Shown piece after piece: positions 27,616 to 35,858 of a stretch of 64,000 nt of DNA. Origin of the DNA: DATLNF01 sp963765815 (GTDB lineage Bacteria > Actinomycetota > Actinomycetes > BP-191); assembly GCA_963765815.1 (NCBI GenBank), contig CAVXXT010000007.1:434001-498000 (forward strand), given 5' to 3'. The stretch's first letter is position 1, and every line of letters begins with the position of its first letter. The notes below the pieces were generated by a model. The model saw nothing but the letters and a program-made list of their open reading frames with translations, did no database searches and was not told the origin of the DNA. Made by a program: the position numbers and the translations under genes.

Positions 27616-27711
27616 GGACGACCCCCGCCGGGGGGGTGGCGGGGGTCGTCCTGGGTCTGGCTCCGGGGGGTTGAGCCAGACGCGCCTGACGTCGGGGGGG
27701 GTGACGTCAGG
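27616..27711 (-). ncRNA. 6C-type small RNA with three C-loop hairpins
   Basis: Read on the minus strand, three adjacent perfect hairpins each carry a cytosine run in the loop. First: CCTGACGTC/GACGTCAGG with an eight-C loop (27685-27711). Second: GTCTGGCTC/GAGCCAGAC with a six-C loop (27655-27681). Third: a 14-bp stem GGACGACCCCCGCC and complement with a seven-C loop (27616-27651), probably also the terminator. This is the hallmark of the 6C RNA class in actinobacteria. In M. tuberculosis the 6C RNA (B11) lies in the same place, next to Rv3660c (recalled). The C-loops are thought to pair with G-rich ribosome binding sites. It begins 11 nt after the upstream gene's stop, so it may have its own promoter inside that gene or be cut from its mRNA. 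Confidence 0.9.
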
Positions 27712-27721
27712 ACGTGTGGGT

Positions 27722-28063
27722 CTAGATGACCGCGCGGTCGCGGCGCATGGCCGCCATGGCGATCAGGTAGATCACCGTGTAGACCGCGGCGGCGATGAGG
27801 GCGGTGCCCCAGTAGCGCTGGTCGCTGAACACGCCCTCGAACGGGCGGAGGAACACGCCGGCCAGGGTGTCGATCGCGCTGACGAAGCCGTTGGCCTCGC
27901 GGGCGTCGAGCGCCTTGAGCAGGGTGTCCAGGCCGATGATCGACATGATCGCGGTGTAGATGACAGACAGGATCGCGGCGATGGTGTCGGCGATCGAGGA
28001 GTGCTCGACGACCCGCGTCTCGGAGACGGCGTCGACCGTGCCGCCAGTGACGACTCTGCGCAT
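27722..28063 (-). CDS. Small two-helix membrane protein upstream of the 6C RNA
   Basis: A 113-residue protein of unknown family. Hydrophobic helices are at about residues 26-50 (IADTIAAILSVIYTAIMSIIG) and 85-107 (ALIAAAVYTVIYLIAMAAM), joined by a loop with LDALDAREANGF. The C-terminus is basic (RRDRAV). ATG 28063 follows a GGGGG element at 5-6 nt; a GTG 12 nt upstream is the alternative. It is divergent from the HAD phosphatase gene. Its mRNA end coincides with the 6C RNA start. Confidence 0.75.
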   Translation of the reverse strand: MRRVVTGGTVDAVSETRVVEHSSIADTIAAILSVIYTAIMSIIGLDTLLKALDAREANGFVSAIDTLAGVFLRPFEGVFSDQRYWGTALIAAAVYTVIYLIAMAAMRRDRAVI

Positions 28064-28161
28064 GTGAACCCCCACAGTTGGCCGGCGATGTCCGGTGCCG
28101 GTGCTCTGTGATTACCCGGTGTGCACGAGCGGAAACGCGGGCGCTGGCTAGTCTTCACACC

Positions 28162-28956
28162 ATGTCAGGCGCGGCGTTCTTCGATCTGGACAAGACGGTC
28201 ATCGCGAAGTCGAGCACGCTCGCCTTCGGCCGGCCGTTCTACCAAGGCGGGCTGGTGAACCGCCGCGCGGTACTCAAGAGCAGCTACGCGCAGTTCGTCT
28301 ACCTGATCGCCGGCGCCGACGCCGACCAGATGGACAAGATGCGCGACTACCTGAAGACGCTCTGCGCCGGGTGGGACGTCGAGCAGGTGCGGGCGATCGT
28401 CGACGAGACGCTGCACGACCTGATCGACCCCCTGGTGTACGACGAGGCGGTGTCGCTCATCGAGGAGCACCACGCCGCCGGACGAGAAGTGGTCATCGTG
28501 TCCAGCTCCGGCGAGGAGGTCGTCGGGCCGATCGCGGACATGGTCGGCGCCGACCGGGCGATCGCCACGCGGATGGTGGTCGAGGACGGCAAGTACACCG
28601 GTGACATCGAGTTCTACGCGTACGGGGTGCACAAGGCCGACGCGATCCGCGAGCTCGCGGCCGAGCGCCGCTGGGACCTGCGGGACTGCTGGGCCTACAG
28701 CGACTCGATGACCGACCTGCCGATGCTCGACGTGGTCGGCCACCCGGTGGCCGTCAACCCGGACAAGGCGCTGCGGCGCATCGCGACCGAGCGGGAGTGG
28801 GAGATCTGCGACTTCGTCCGCCCGGTGACCCTGCGCTCGCGGGTCTCGGCGATGCCGCGGCCGTCCGCCCAGGTGCTGACCGCGGCCGCTCTCGGGGTCA
28901 GCGCGGCGGCCGTCGGCTGGCAGGTCTACAGCCACCGCCGCAAGGGACGGACCTGA
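28162..28956 (+). CDS. HAD-IB family hydrolase (Rv3661/SerB-like) with C-terminal membrane helix
   Basis: A 264-residue phosphatase. Motif I is AFFDLDKTVI (nucleophile Asp at residue 8), motif II VIVSSSGEE, and motif III YSDSMTDLPML with the preceding Lys in GVHKADAI. The C-terminus has a helix (VLTAAALGVSAAAVGW) and a basic tail, so it is tethered to the membrane. It belongs to the group annotated as phosphoserine phosphatase-like, but the cap differs and the substrate is unknown. Its position beside the 6C RNA and ssd matches Rv3661 in mycobacteria (recalled). Confidence 0.9.
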   Translation: MSGAAFFDLDKTVIAKSSTLAFGRPFYQGGLVNRRAVLKSSYAQFVYLIAGADADQMDKMRDYLKTLCAGWDVEQVRAIVDETLHDLIDPLVYDEAVSLIEEHHAAGREVVIVSSSGEEVVGPIADMVGADRAIATRMVVEDGKYTGDIEFYAYGVHKADAIRELAAERRWDLRDCWAYSDSMTDLPMLDVVGHPVAVNPDKALRRIATEREWEICDFVRPVTLRSRVSAMPRPSAQVLTAAALGVSAAAVGWQVYSHRRKGRT

Positions 28957-29287
28957 CCTTTCGGACACCTCGCGCAACGTGACCGTGGACTACCCAAAGT
29001 AGTTGCCGGACAGCTCTTCACAACGTAGGACGACCGGCGTACAACATCGGGTGCGGGTAGCCGTTGCGGAGGGCGAAGTCCCCCCTGCGACTCCCCGTTC
29101 ACGAAGGCCTACGAGCACCCACGTGCGACCAGCCGCGGGAGGCACGTCGGAGCGAGGAGACGCGCAAGCGCCCGACCACTCCGACGAGTAGGAGCACGCT
29201 TGGTAACTCGCGGTCATCGTGAGAAACGGCGCTTCAGCGGCAACGCTGGGGCGCCGTTTACATTGCGCCGCTGGGTGTCTCCCGGCG
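28957..29287. other. 331-bp intergenic region with a structured hairpin
   Basis: No coding potential is convincing here. GC content looks lower than the flanks in its first 100 bp. It contains short inverted pieces (ACGTGC/GCACGT near 29123-29150), an 11-base string CTACGAGCACC that recurs at 30940-30950, and near its 3' end the two-part hairpin at 29224-29259. It should hold the promoter of the histidine phosphatase gene. Confidence 0.5.
29224..29259 (+). other. Two-part hairpin with GCAA tetraloop, leader of the histidine phosphatase gene
   Basis: Outer 9-bp stem AAACGGCGC/GCGCCGTTT, small internal loop (TT opposite GG), inner 5-bp stem CAGCG/CGCTG closed by a GCAA (GNRA-type) loop. It ends 28 nt before the ATG of the histidine phosphatase. 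It could be a terminator remnant or a leader element affecting translation. Confidence 0.5.
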
Positions 29288-30070
29288 ATGAGCGGGAACG
29301 CTCCGCGCGTGCCCACTCCTGTGCCCTGGCCGAGCCGGCTTCACGTCGTGCGCCACGGCGAGAGCGCCGGCAACGTCGCGCGCGATCTCGCGGAGGCCGG
29401 CGCGCTGGAGCGCATCGACATCGCCGAGCGCGACATGGACGTGCCGCTGTCCGACCGCGGCCGCGAGCAGGCCGCAGCGCTCGGGGCGTGGTGGGCGGAG
29501 CAGCCTGATGACCAGCGGCCCAACGTCCTCTACGTCTCGCCGTACGTCCGCGCGCAGCAGACCGCGGAGATCGCGGTGGAGAAGGGCGGCTTGTCCGTCT
29601 CGTCCGTCCTCGACGAGCGGCTGCGGGAGCGGGAGTTCGGCATCCTCGACGGTCTGACCCGGCGCGGCATCACGTCGATCTACCCGGAGGAGTCGCAGCG
29701 GCGCACGCGGCTCGGCAAGTTCTACCACCGGCCCCCGGGCGGCGAGTCGTGGTCCGACGTCGCGCTGCGCGTCCGGTCGGTGCTCGAGGACGTGCGCGCG
29801 CACTGCGACGGCGAGCGGGTCGCGATCGTCGCCCACCAGGTCGTCGTGCTGCTCGTGCGCTACGTCGTCGAGTCGATGACCGAGCAGGAGATCCTCGCCG
29901 TCGACGCCGCGGGCGAGGTGGCGAACTGCTCGGTCACGTCGTACGCCTTCGACGCCGGCATCGGCCCGCGCGGCGGGATGCGGCTGCTCACCTACAACGA
30001 GGTCACCGCGCTGGAGGAGCAGGACGCGCCGGTGACCGCGGAGCCCGACGTCCCGGTCGGGCCGCACTAG
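29288..30070 (+). CDS. Histidine phosphatase family protein
   Basis: A 260-residue phosphoglycerate-mutase-like phosphatase. The catalytic RHGES motif (LHVVRHGESAGN) is at about residues 17-28, and the second histidine is in RVAIVAHQVVVLL. YVSPYVRAQQTAEI and EREFGILDG are normal family elements. ATG 29288 is chosen because earlier in-frame GTG codons fall inside the leader hairpin. Its stop TAG overlaps the next gene's GTG by one base, so it forms an operon with NAD(P)H-hydrate dehydratase. The substrate is not known. Confidence 0.9.
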   Translation: MSGNAPRVPTPVPWPSRLHVVRHGESAGNVARDLAEAGALERIDIAERDMDVPLSDRGREQAAALGAWWAEQPDDQRPNVLYVSPYVRAQQTAEIAVEKGGLSVSSVLDERLREREFGILDGLTRRGITSIYPEESQRRTRLGKFYHRPPGGESWSDVALRVRSVLEDVRAHCDGERVAIVAHQVVVLLVRYVVESMTEQEILAVDAAGEVANCSVTSYAFDAGIGPRGGMRLLTYNEVTALEEQDAPVTAEPDVPVGPH

Positions 30071-30924
30071 TGGACGTCACCGGCGAGCTGCTGCGCGGCT
30101 GGCCGCTGCCGCGGCCGGACGGCGCGGGCGACAAGCACGACCGGGGGACGGTGCTGGTGGTCGGCGGTACGACGACGACGCCGGGCGCGGCGCTGCTGGC
30201 CGGCGTGGCGGCGCTTCGGGTGGGCGCGGGCCGGCTGCAGATCGCGACAGCCGAGACCGTCGCGGTCGCGGTCGGCGTCGCGGTGCCGGAGTCGCTGGTC
30301 GTCGGGCTCGCGACCGGCGACGGCGGCGCTCCAACCGCGGCGTCGGTGGACGCGGTCGCGGAGCTGGTGGGCAGCGCCGACGCGGTCGTCCTCGGGCCGG
30401 GACTCTCCGGCGCCGGGCTCGGCGAGCTGCTGGAGCGGGTTCTCGACGCCGTCAGTCGCGACGCTGCGCTCGCGCTGGACGCGGGCGCCCTCGTCGCGCT
30501 GGCCGACGTCGCCGACCGCGTTTCGCTGCCGGAGCGCACGGTGCTCTCGCCGAACGCAGGCGAGCTGGCGGCGCTGCTCGACGTCGACGACGCGACCGAG
30601 GACGAGGACAGCGCCCGCGCCGTCGCAGAGAAGCACGGCGCCGTGACGGTGGTGCGGGGCAGCGTGGTGGCGCCGGACGGCCGGGTGTGGCGCAACGCGG
30701 CCGGCAACCCCGGGCTGGGCACATCCGGCTCCGGCGACGTCCTCGCCGGCGTCGTCGGCGGGCTGCTCGCCCGGGGTGCGGACCCGGCGCAGGCGGCGGT
30801 GTGGGCGCAGCACCTGCACGCGACGGCGGGCGATCGGCTGGCCGAGCGGATCGGCCCGCTGGGCTACCTCGCGCGCGACCTCGTCGACGAGCTGCCCGCC
30901 GCCTTGCGCGACGTCGAGGGCTGA
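30070..30924 (+). CDS. nnrD: ADP-dependent NAD(P)H-hydrate dehydratase
   Basis: Repairs hydrated, inactive NADH/NADPH by ADP-driven dehydration. It has 284 residues with a ribokinase-like fold. GTVLVVGGTTTTPGAALLAGVAALRVGAGRLQ (read in parts) opens the fold, VLSPNAGELAALL is the family's acidic loop, and NPGLGTSGSGDVLAGVVGGLLARG holds the GxGD catalytic Asp. It lacks the N-terminal epimerase (NnrE) domain found in fused versions. GTG 30070 overlaps the previous stop (TAGTG). A long inverted repeat lies after the stop. Confidence 0.92.
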   Translation: MDVTGELLRGWPLPRPDGAGDKHDRGTVLVVGGTTTTPGAALLAGVAALRVGAGRLQIATAETVAVAVGVAVPESLVVGLATGDGGAPTAASVDAVAELVGSADAVVLGPGLSGAGLGELLERVLDAVSRDAALALDAGALVALADVADRVSLPERTVLSPNAGELAALLDVDDATEDEDSARAVAEKHGAVTVVRGSVVAPDGRVWRNAAGNPGLGTSGSGDVLAGVVGGLLARGADPAQAAVWAQHLHATAGDRLAERIGPLGYLARDLVDELPAALRDVEG

Positions 30925-30945
30925 CCTCAGCCGAGGGAGCTACGA

Positions 30946-31014
30946 GCACCAAGAGGCAGCCCGGTCGACCTGCCTCGTGCGGCATTGATCGGCCGGCGGA
31001 CGTCCTCTTGGTGC
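30946..31014. repeat. Inverted repeat between convergent nnrD and Fic genes
   Basis: GCACCAAGAGG (30946-30956) and CCTCTTGGTGC (31004-31014), 11-bp perfect arms with a 47-nt centre. It fills the gap between convergent genes and may be a bidirectional terminator. Confidence 0.6.
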
Positions 31015-31027
31015 AGATGGCTCCGGC

Positions 31028-31780
31028 TCAGCCGCGCTCGAGGGCGGCGCAGATCGCCAGGCCCTCCTGCGCGCCGGCGGCCAGCGCGCCGGCGCAGTGC
31101 AGCAGCCACGGCGTGACGTCGCCGGCCGCGAATCTCGCTGCCGCCTCGGCGTACGCCGCCGCGTCCGCCGCGTGGCCGACGTCCGGAGCAGTGACGGCCT
31201 TCGGGTCGACGCCGCGCGAGATCAGGACGAGCCGAGCGGCGGCGCGGGCGACCAGCCCGTTGCCGTCGTCGAAGGGGCGAAGCGCGAGCATCTCGCCGTG
31301 CACGACCGCCGCAACGACGACGGCCGACGCCGCGGTCGGCGCGGCGATGACGTCGGCGAGGGTCGCGAGACGACGCGACACCGCCTCGGGCGAAGGATCG
31401 CCGGTGATGCGCGGCCGCCCGAGCCGCTCCCGCGCGACGAGCCCCGACGCGGCGAGGACGTGCAGTCTGGCCAGCGCCTGCATCGGCGCGCGGTCGAGGA
31501 CCGGGCCCAGCGAGCCGAGCTCGGCGCTGACCCGCAGCGCGCCCTGCACGACGGGGTCGTCGACCGCACTGCCGTCACGCAGCGCGTCGAGGGTGACGTC
31601 ATGGCCGTCCAGGGCCGCGCTGGCGCGCACGCAGCGCAGCCCGGCCTCGACCGACACCTCCGCGCTGCGCCGGCGGAGCAGCCGCTCGCCGAGCAGCCGG
31701 TCGACCTGGGCGCGCGCGGCGAGTACGGCGTCCTCGACCCCGGGCAGGCGCATGAGCGGAGCGAGCGGGTCGGGGGTCAC
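31028..31780 (-). CDS. Fic/DOC-fold protein with non-canonical active site
   Basis: A 250-residue helical protein. The Fic core is recognised by HGEMLALRPFDDGNGLVARAAARLVL (about residues 161-186). Compared with the AMPylation consensus HPFxDGNGRxxR, Arg168 replaces the catalytic His and Leu176 replaces the first Arg, while D172, G173, N174 and R179 remain. I recall similar proteins in Streptomyces, often labelled oxidoreductase. The usual NMP-transferase chemistry is therefore doubtful. GTG 31780 is the longest start; ATG 31753 is an alternative. It is convergent with nnrD. Confidence 0.72.
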   Translation of the reverse strand: MTPDPLAPLMRLPGVEDAVLAARAQVDRLLGERLLRRRSAEVSVEAGLRCVRASAALDGHDVTLDALRDGSAVDDPVVQGALRVSAELGSLGPVLDRAPMQALARLHVLAASGLVARERLGRPRITGDPSPEAVSRRLATLADVIAAPTAASAVVVAAVVHGEMLALRPFDDGNGLVARAAARLVLISRGVDPKAVTAPDVGHAADAAAYAEAAARFAAGDVTPWLLHCAGALAAGAQEGLAICAALERG

Positions 31781-31863
31781 GAGCGGCGACCCTAGCGGCT
31801 GCCGCAGCAGGTGCCCGCGCCGACCGCGACGAAGAGCAGCGCACCCAGACCAAGGAGACATCC

Positions 31864-32364
31864 GTGCGACGCACCGCAGCAGCCCTCGCCCTGTGCGCGA
31901 TCGCCGTCCTCGTGCCCTCGGCCGAGGCGGCGCCCACACCCCAGCTCACCGACCCGGCCGGCGACTACCCGGTCGCGGGAGCGGACATCGTGTCGGGGCT
32001 GTTCGTGACCTCGAAGTCCAAGCTCATCGTCACGATCGAGTTCTCCGACGCGCCCAACGGCCAGATCCCCTACGCCTACCAGCTGCAGTTCACCGCTGGT
32101 GACTGCGACTGGCGGGGCAACTTCTTCGCCGAGAACGACGTCTCCGGCGGCTGCCGCGGGTCGGACTCCGACGCCCCGGTGAGCGCCACGGCCAAGGGCA
32201 ACACCGTCGTGTTCACGATGGCGGCGAAGGGCGCGCTCAAGCCGGGGACGACCCTGACCGGCATCAACGCCAACAACTCGATCGGCGGCGTGCTCGCCGG
32301 CGGCGGCGCCGAGAACACCGGCGACCGCGCGGAGACGGCGACGACGTACACCGTCGGCAAGTAG
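31864..32364 (+). CDS. Small secreted protein of unknown function
   Basis: A 166-residue protein with a clear signal peptide (RRTAAALALCAIAVLVPSAEA, cleaved near residue 23). The mature part is a beta-rich domain starting TPQLTDPAGDYPVAGADIV, containing two cysteines (DCDW and GGCRG) that could form a disulfide. The opening DPxGD element resembles small calcium-friendly beta-sandwich proteins, but I do not recognise a family with confidence. AAGGAGA lies 5 nt before the GTG. It precedes acs on the same strand by 64 bp. Confidence 0.78.
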   Translation: MRRTAAALALCAIAVLVPSAEAAPTPQLTDPAGDYPVAGADIVSGLFVTSKSKLIVTIEFSDAPNGQIPYAYQLQFTAGDCDWRGNFFAENDVSGGCRGSDSDAPVSATAKGNTVVFTMAAKGALKPGTTLTGINANNSIGGVLAGGGAENTGDRAETATTYTVGK

Positions 32365-32428
32365 TCGTCCTGGCGGCGGTGGCGGCGATCGGACAGGGTA
32401 GGACTCACGCCGCCACCCGGGAGCCGCA

Positions 32429-34387
32429 GTGACCGACGAGACCCTGTCCAACCTGCTCACCGAGACGCGCCGGTTCGCGCCGCCGGCCGAGCTCGTCGCG
32501 ACGGCCAACGTCAGCGGCTCGGCGTACGACGACGCCGCCAAGGACCGGCTCGCGTTCTGGGAGCAGGCGGCCCGCCGGCTCGACTGGGCGGCGCCCTGGA
32601 CGACGACGCTCGAGTGGGACCGCCCTACGCGAAGTGGTTCGTCGGCGGGAAGCTCAACGTCTCGGTCAACTGCCTCGACCGGCACGTCGCCGCGGGGCGC
32701 GGCGACCGGGTCGCGTTCCACTGGGAGGGCGAGCCCGGCGACACCCGCACGGTGACCTACGCCGACCTGCTCCGCGAGGTGTCGCGGGCCGCCAACGCGC
32801 TGGCCGAGCTCGGGGTGCAGGCGGGCGACCGGGTCGCGATCTACATGCCGATGATCCCGGAGACGGCGATCGCGATGCTCGCCTGCGCGCGCATCGGCGC
32901 CCCGCACTCGGTCGTCTTCGGCGGCTTCTCCGCCGACGCGCTGTCCGGGCGCATCCACGACGCCGACGCGCGCGTGGTCATCACCGCCGACGGCGGCTAC
33001 CGCCGCGGCGCCGCAGCCGCCCTGAAGCCCGCGGTCGACGAGGCGCTGCAGAAGTGCCCCGACGTGCGCACGGTCCTCGTCGTACGCCGTACCGGCCAGG
33101 AGCACCGCGATGGACCGACGGCCGCGACGTGTGGTGGCACGACGTCGTCGACCGCGCAGGCCGACACGCACACGCCCGAGTTCTTCGACAGCGAGCACCC
33201 GCTCTTCATCCTCTACACGAGCGGGACGACGGCGAAGCCGAAGGGCATCCTGCACACGACCGGCGGCTACCTCACCCAGGTGTCGTGGACGCACCACGCG
33301 GTCTTCGACATCAAGCCGGAGACCGACGTCTACTGGTGCGCGGCGGACATCGGCTGGGTCACCGGGCACAGCTACATCGTGTACGGCCCGCTGTGCAACG
33401 GCGCGACGTCGGTGATGTACGAGGGCACGCCCGACACGCCGGCCAAGGACCGCTGGTGGGCGACGATCGAGAAGTACGGCGTGACGGTCCTCTACTGCGC
33501 GCCGACGGCGATCCGCACGTTCATGAAGTGGGGCGACGACCTGCCCGCGGGCCGCGACCTGACCAGCCTGCGGCTGCTCGGCAGCGTCGGCGAGCCGATC
33601 AACCCCGAGGCGTGGATGTGGTACCGCCGCGCCATCGGCGGCGACCGCTGCCCGGTCGTCGACACGTGGTGGCAGACCGAGACCGGCGCCATCATGATCA
33701 GCCCGCTGCCAGGCGTGAGCGAGTCCAAGCCCGGCTCGGCGATGCGGCCCGCTGCCCGGCATCTCCGCGCAGGTGGTCGACGGGTCCGGTACGCCGGTCT
33801 CCCGGGGCGGCGCCGGCTACCTGGTGCTGACCGAGCCGTGGCCGTCGATGCTGCGCGGCATCTGGGGTGACGACGAGCGCTACCGCGAGACCTACTGGTC
33901 GAAGTACGCCGGCCGCTACTTCGCCGGCGACGGCGCGAAGCTCGACGACGACGGCGACCTGTGGCTGCTCGGCCGCGTCGACGACGTGATGAACGTGTCG
34001 CGGCCACCGCATCTCGACCACCGAGGTGGAGTCGGCGCTGGTGTCGCACCCGAGCGTCGCCGAGGCCGCGGTCGTCGGCGCGAGCGACGCGACAACCGGA
34101 CAGGGGATCGTCGCGTTCGTCACGCTGCGCGGCGGGGTCGAGGACGGCGACGACCTCGCACGCGAGCTGCGCGCGCACGTGGCGAAGGAGATCGGCCCGA
34201 TCGCGAAGCCGCGGCAGATCCTCTTCACTCCGGAGCTGCCGAAGACGCGGTCCGGCAAGATCATGCGCCGGCTGCTGCGCGACGTCGCGGAGAGCCGCGA
34301 CGCTGGGCGACGTCACGACGCTGGCCGACCCGACCGTCGTCGAGCGCGATCCGCGCCAACGCCGCGTCGCACGCGGACGACGAGTAG
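32429..34387 (+). CDS. acs: Acetyl-CoA synthetase, broken by five single-base slips
   Basis: Activates acetate to acetyl-CoA through acetyl-AMP. The joined product is about 650 residues, the family's normal length. Motifs: the PPYAKWFVGGKLNVS start of the core, ILYTSGTTAKPKGILH (P-loop), TWWQTETGAIM, WLLGRVDDVMNVS, and the C-terminal SGKIMRRLLRD with the lysine normally controlled by acetylation. The frame changes near 32621, 33750, 34001, 34300 and 34348, each explained by one inserted or lost base in GC-rich or homopolymer context. The product ends RANAASHADDE. All active-site residues survive across the pieces, so error rather than decay is favoured. Confidence 0.85.
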
Positions 34388-34391
34388 CGCA

Positions 34392-34913
34392 GTGCCGCGC
34401 GCGGAGGTCCTCGTCGTCGGCGGTCCCGACCGAGAGCCGCTGCCGTGGACGTGGCGCGGCGACCGGCTGACCCGCGCCGTCGGCGCCGCCGTCGCGATCT
34501 CGTTGCTCGGCGGCGTGCTCGCCGTGCATGACGGGTCGGTGCGACCCGCGCCGCGCCGGGCACAGGTCGCCGAGGTCGCGCGCCGCGTCGTGGTGCGCGT
34601 CGAGGACCCGGCCGAGTTCGCCGAGGTGCGCGTCGCTCCGGAGGGGTTGGAAGTTCGGCCGATCGACGGACCGAGCATCCCGGCTGCCCGTCGCGCGGCG
34701 CAGCTCATCGCGGCACGGCAGTGCCGCAACCTCGAGCGACCGCGCTACCGCCGCGAAGGCGGCAGCCCCGACGGACGCACCTCGTCGTACGTCGTCGCCC
34801 GGCTCACCGACACCCCGCGGAAGTCGGCCGGCTTCATGCTCGACCTGGTCTGGCACGACGGCGGCTACCTGGCCCGGGTGTCAGCGGCGTACGGCGGCTG
34901 CGCGAGTGGCTGA
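34392..34913 (+). CDS. Hypothetical membrane-anchored protein
   Basis: A 173-residue protein. One transmembrane helix at about residues 30-48 (AVGAAVAISLLGGVLAV) separates a short basic N-terminus from an extracytoplasmic domain with two cysteines (RQCRNLE, GGCASG). It follows acs after 4 bp and overlaps the next gene by 8 nt. I recognise no family. It and its neighbour share the order cytoplasmic N-terminus, helix, outer domain, so they may be related partners. Confidence 0.65.
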   Translation: MPRAEVLVVGGPDREPLPWTWRGDRLTRAVGAAVAISLLGGVLAVHDGSVRPAPRRAQVAEVARRVVVRVEDPAEFAEVRVAPEGLEVRPIDGPSIPAARRAAQLIAARQCRNLERPRYRREGGSPDGRTSSYVVARLTDTPRKSAGFMLDLVWHDGGYLARVSAAYGGCASG

Positions 34914-35373
34914 CCGGCGTACCGCCGAGGTCATCGGCGTTCCCGACGCGCCGCCGCTGCTCACCCTGACGAAGGGCAGCTCGGCGGTCGCCTTCGCGAT
35001 CGTGACCTCGCTGATCGTCGCCACCGCGGTCGTCGAGGACCGGCGGTCGGCGGACGACGGCGGGCTGCGCCGGGTCACGCAGTTCGCGTCGCCGACCCCC
35101 CGGCCGTCGCGGTCGCCCGAGCGGATCACCGCCGAGCAGGCGGAGAGCCGACGCCGGGCGGTGCTCAACACGGTGCGGTTCACGGCCGGGCTGGTATGTC
35201 CGGACAGCGCCGACTTCACCTACCAGATCCGGCGTACGACGAGCGACGTCGTCGAGACGGTGGTCGACGCGTTCGACCCGCAGCACGTCGACGGGATCGT
35301 CGTGAAGGTGACGCTGCTGCCGGGCGGCATCGCCTACCTGGTCGAGGAGGAGCAGGGCAGCTGTGACGCCTGA
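34906..35373 (+). CDS. Hypothetical membrane-anchored protein
   Basis: A 155-residue protein. The helix is at about residues 26-44 (SSAVAFAIVTSLIVATAVV), then a Pro/Ser-rich linker (FASPTPRPSRSPER) and a C-terminal beta domain with two cysteines (LVCPDSAD and GSCDA at the very end), probably a disulfide. The GTG start overlaps the previous gene's end by 8 nt, so the two are translationally coupled. Function unknown. Confidence 0.65.
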   Translation: MADRRTAEVIGVPDAPPLLTLTKGSSAVAFAIVTSLIVATAVVEDRRSADDGGLRRVTQFASPTPRPSRSPERITAEQAESRRRAVLNTVRFTAGLVCPDSADFTYQIRRTTSDVVETVVDAFDPQHVDGIVVKVTLLPGGIAYLVEEEQGSCDA

Positions 35374-35424
35374 CCTGCTGGCTGCGCACCGCGGCTCCGG
35401 CGCCTGCCGGGTCCCGCCGGTCGG

Positions 35425-35836
35425 CTAACCGCCCTCGCGGCGGAGCTGCGCGAACCGCTCCTCGGCGTCGACGAACGCTGCAGCGGGACGAGCAGGTCCT
35501 GCACCGCCGTCAGCGCGACCTCGAGCTCCCGTTGCGCCGCGCCTGGCGACCGCGGCGTCGAGCGCCGCGGCCGTCTCGACGAGAGCGGCCCGGCACAGCT
35601 GCCATTGCGCTTCCACCAACGGGTGCCGCCAGCCCGGCATCACCTCAGCGGTCGCGGCGAGCGACGCGCGCACCGTGTCCGCGCCGACGGCGAGCGGCAG
35701 CGCGGTGGCGCGCGGCGATGAGGGACGCAGCGGAGCATCGCGCGCTGGCGCGAGGTCGACGTGCTCCGCGCAGGCGCGGAACGGCCTCGTACACGCGGAG
35801 ATCAGAGCCTGGCGGGAGGGTGCGGCGGCGGAACAT
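35425..35836 (-). CDS. Conserved hypothetical protein, frame-broken
   Basis: About 136 residues once joined. The N-terminus FRRRTLPPGSDLRVYEAVPRL is in one frame; the centre (LPLAVGADTVRASLAATAEV, VEAQWQLCRAALVETAAALD) in a second; RELEVALTAVQDLLVPLQ in a third; and FVDAEERFAQLRREGG to the stop in the second again. The product looks all-helical and cytosolic. No family is recognised. It is divergent from the alpha/beta hydrolase with 22 bp between starts. Whether it is decayed or mis-sequenced is open, though the zone around it is error-rich. Confidence 0.5.
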
Positions 35837-35858
35837 CCGGTGCATTCTGCACTGCCGC

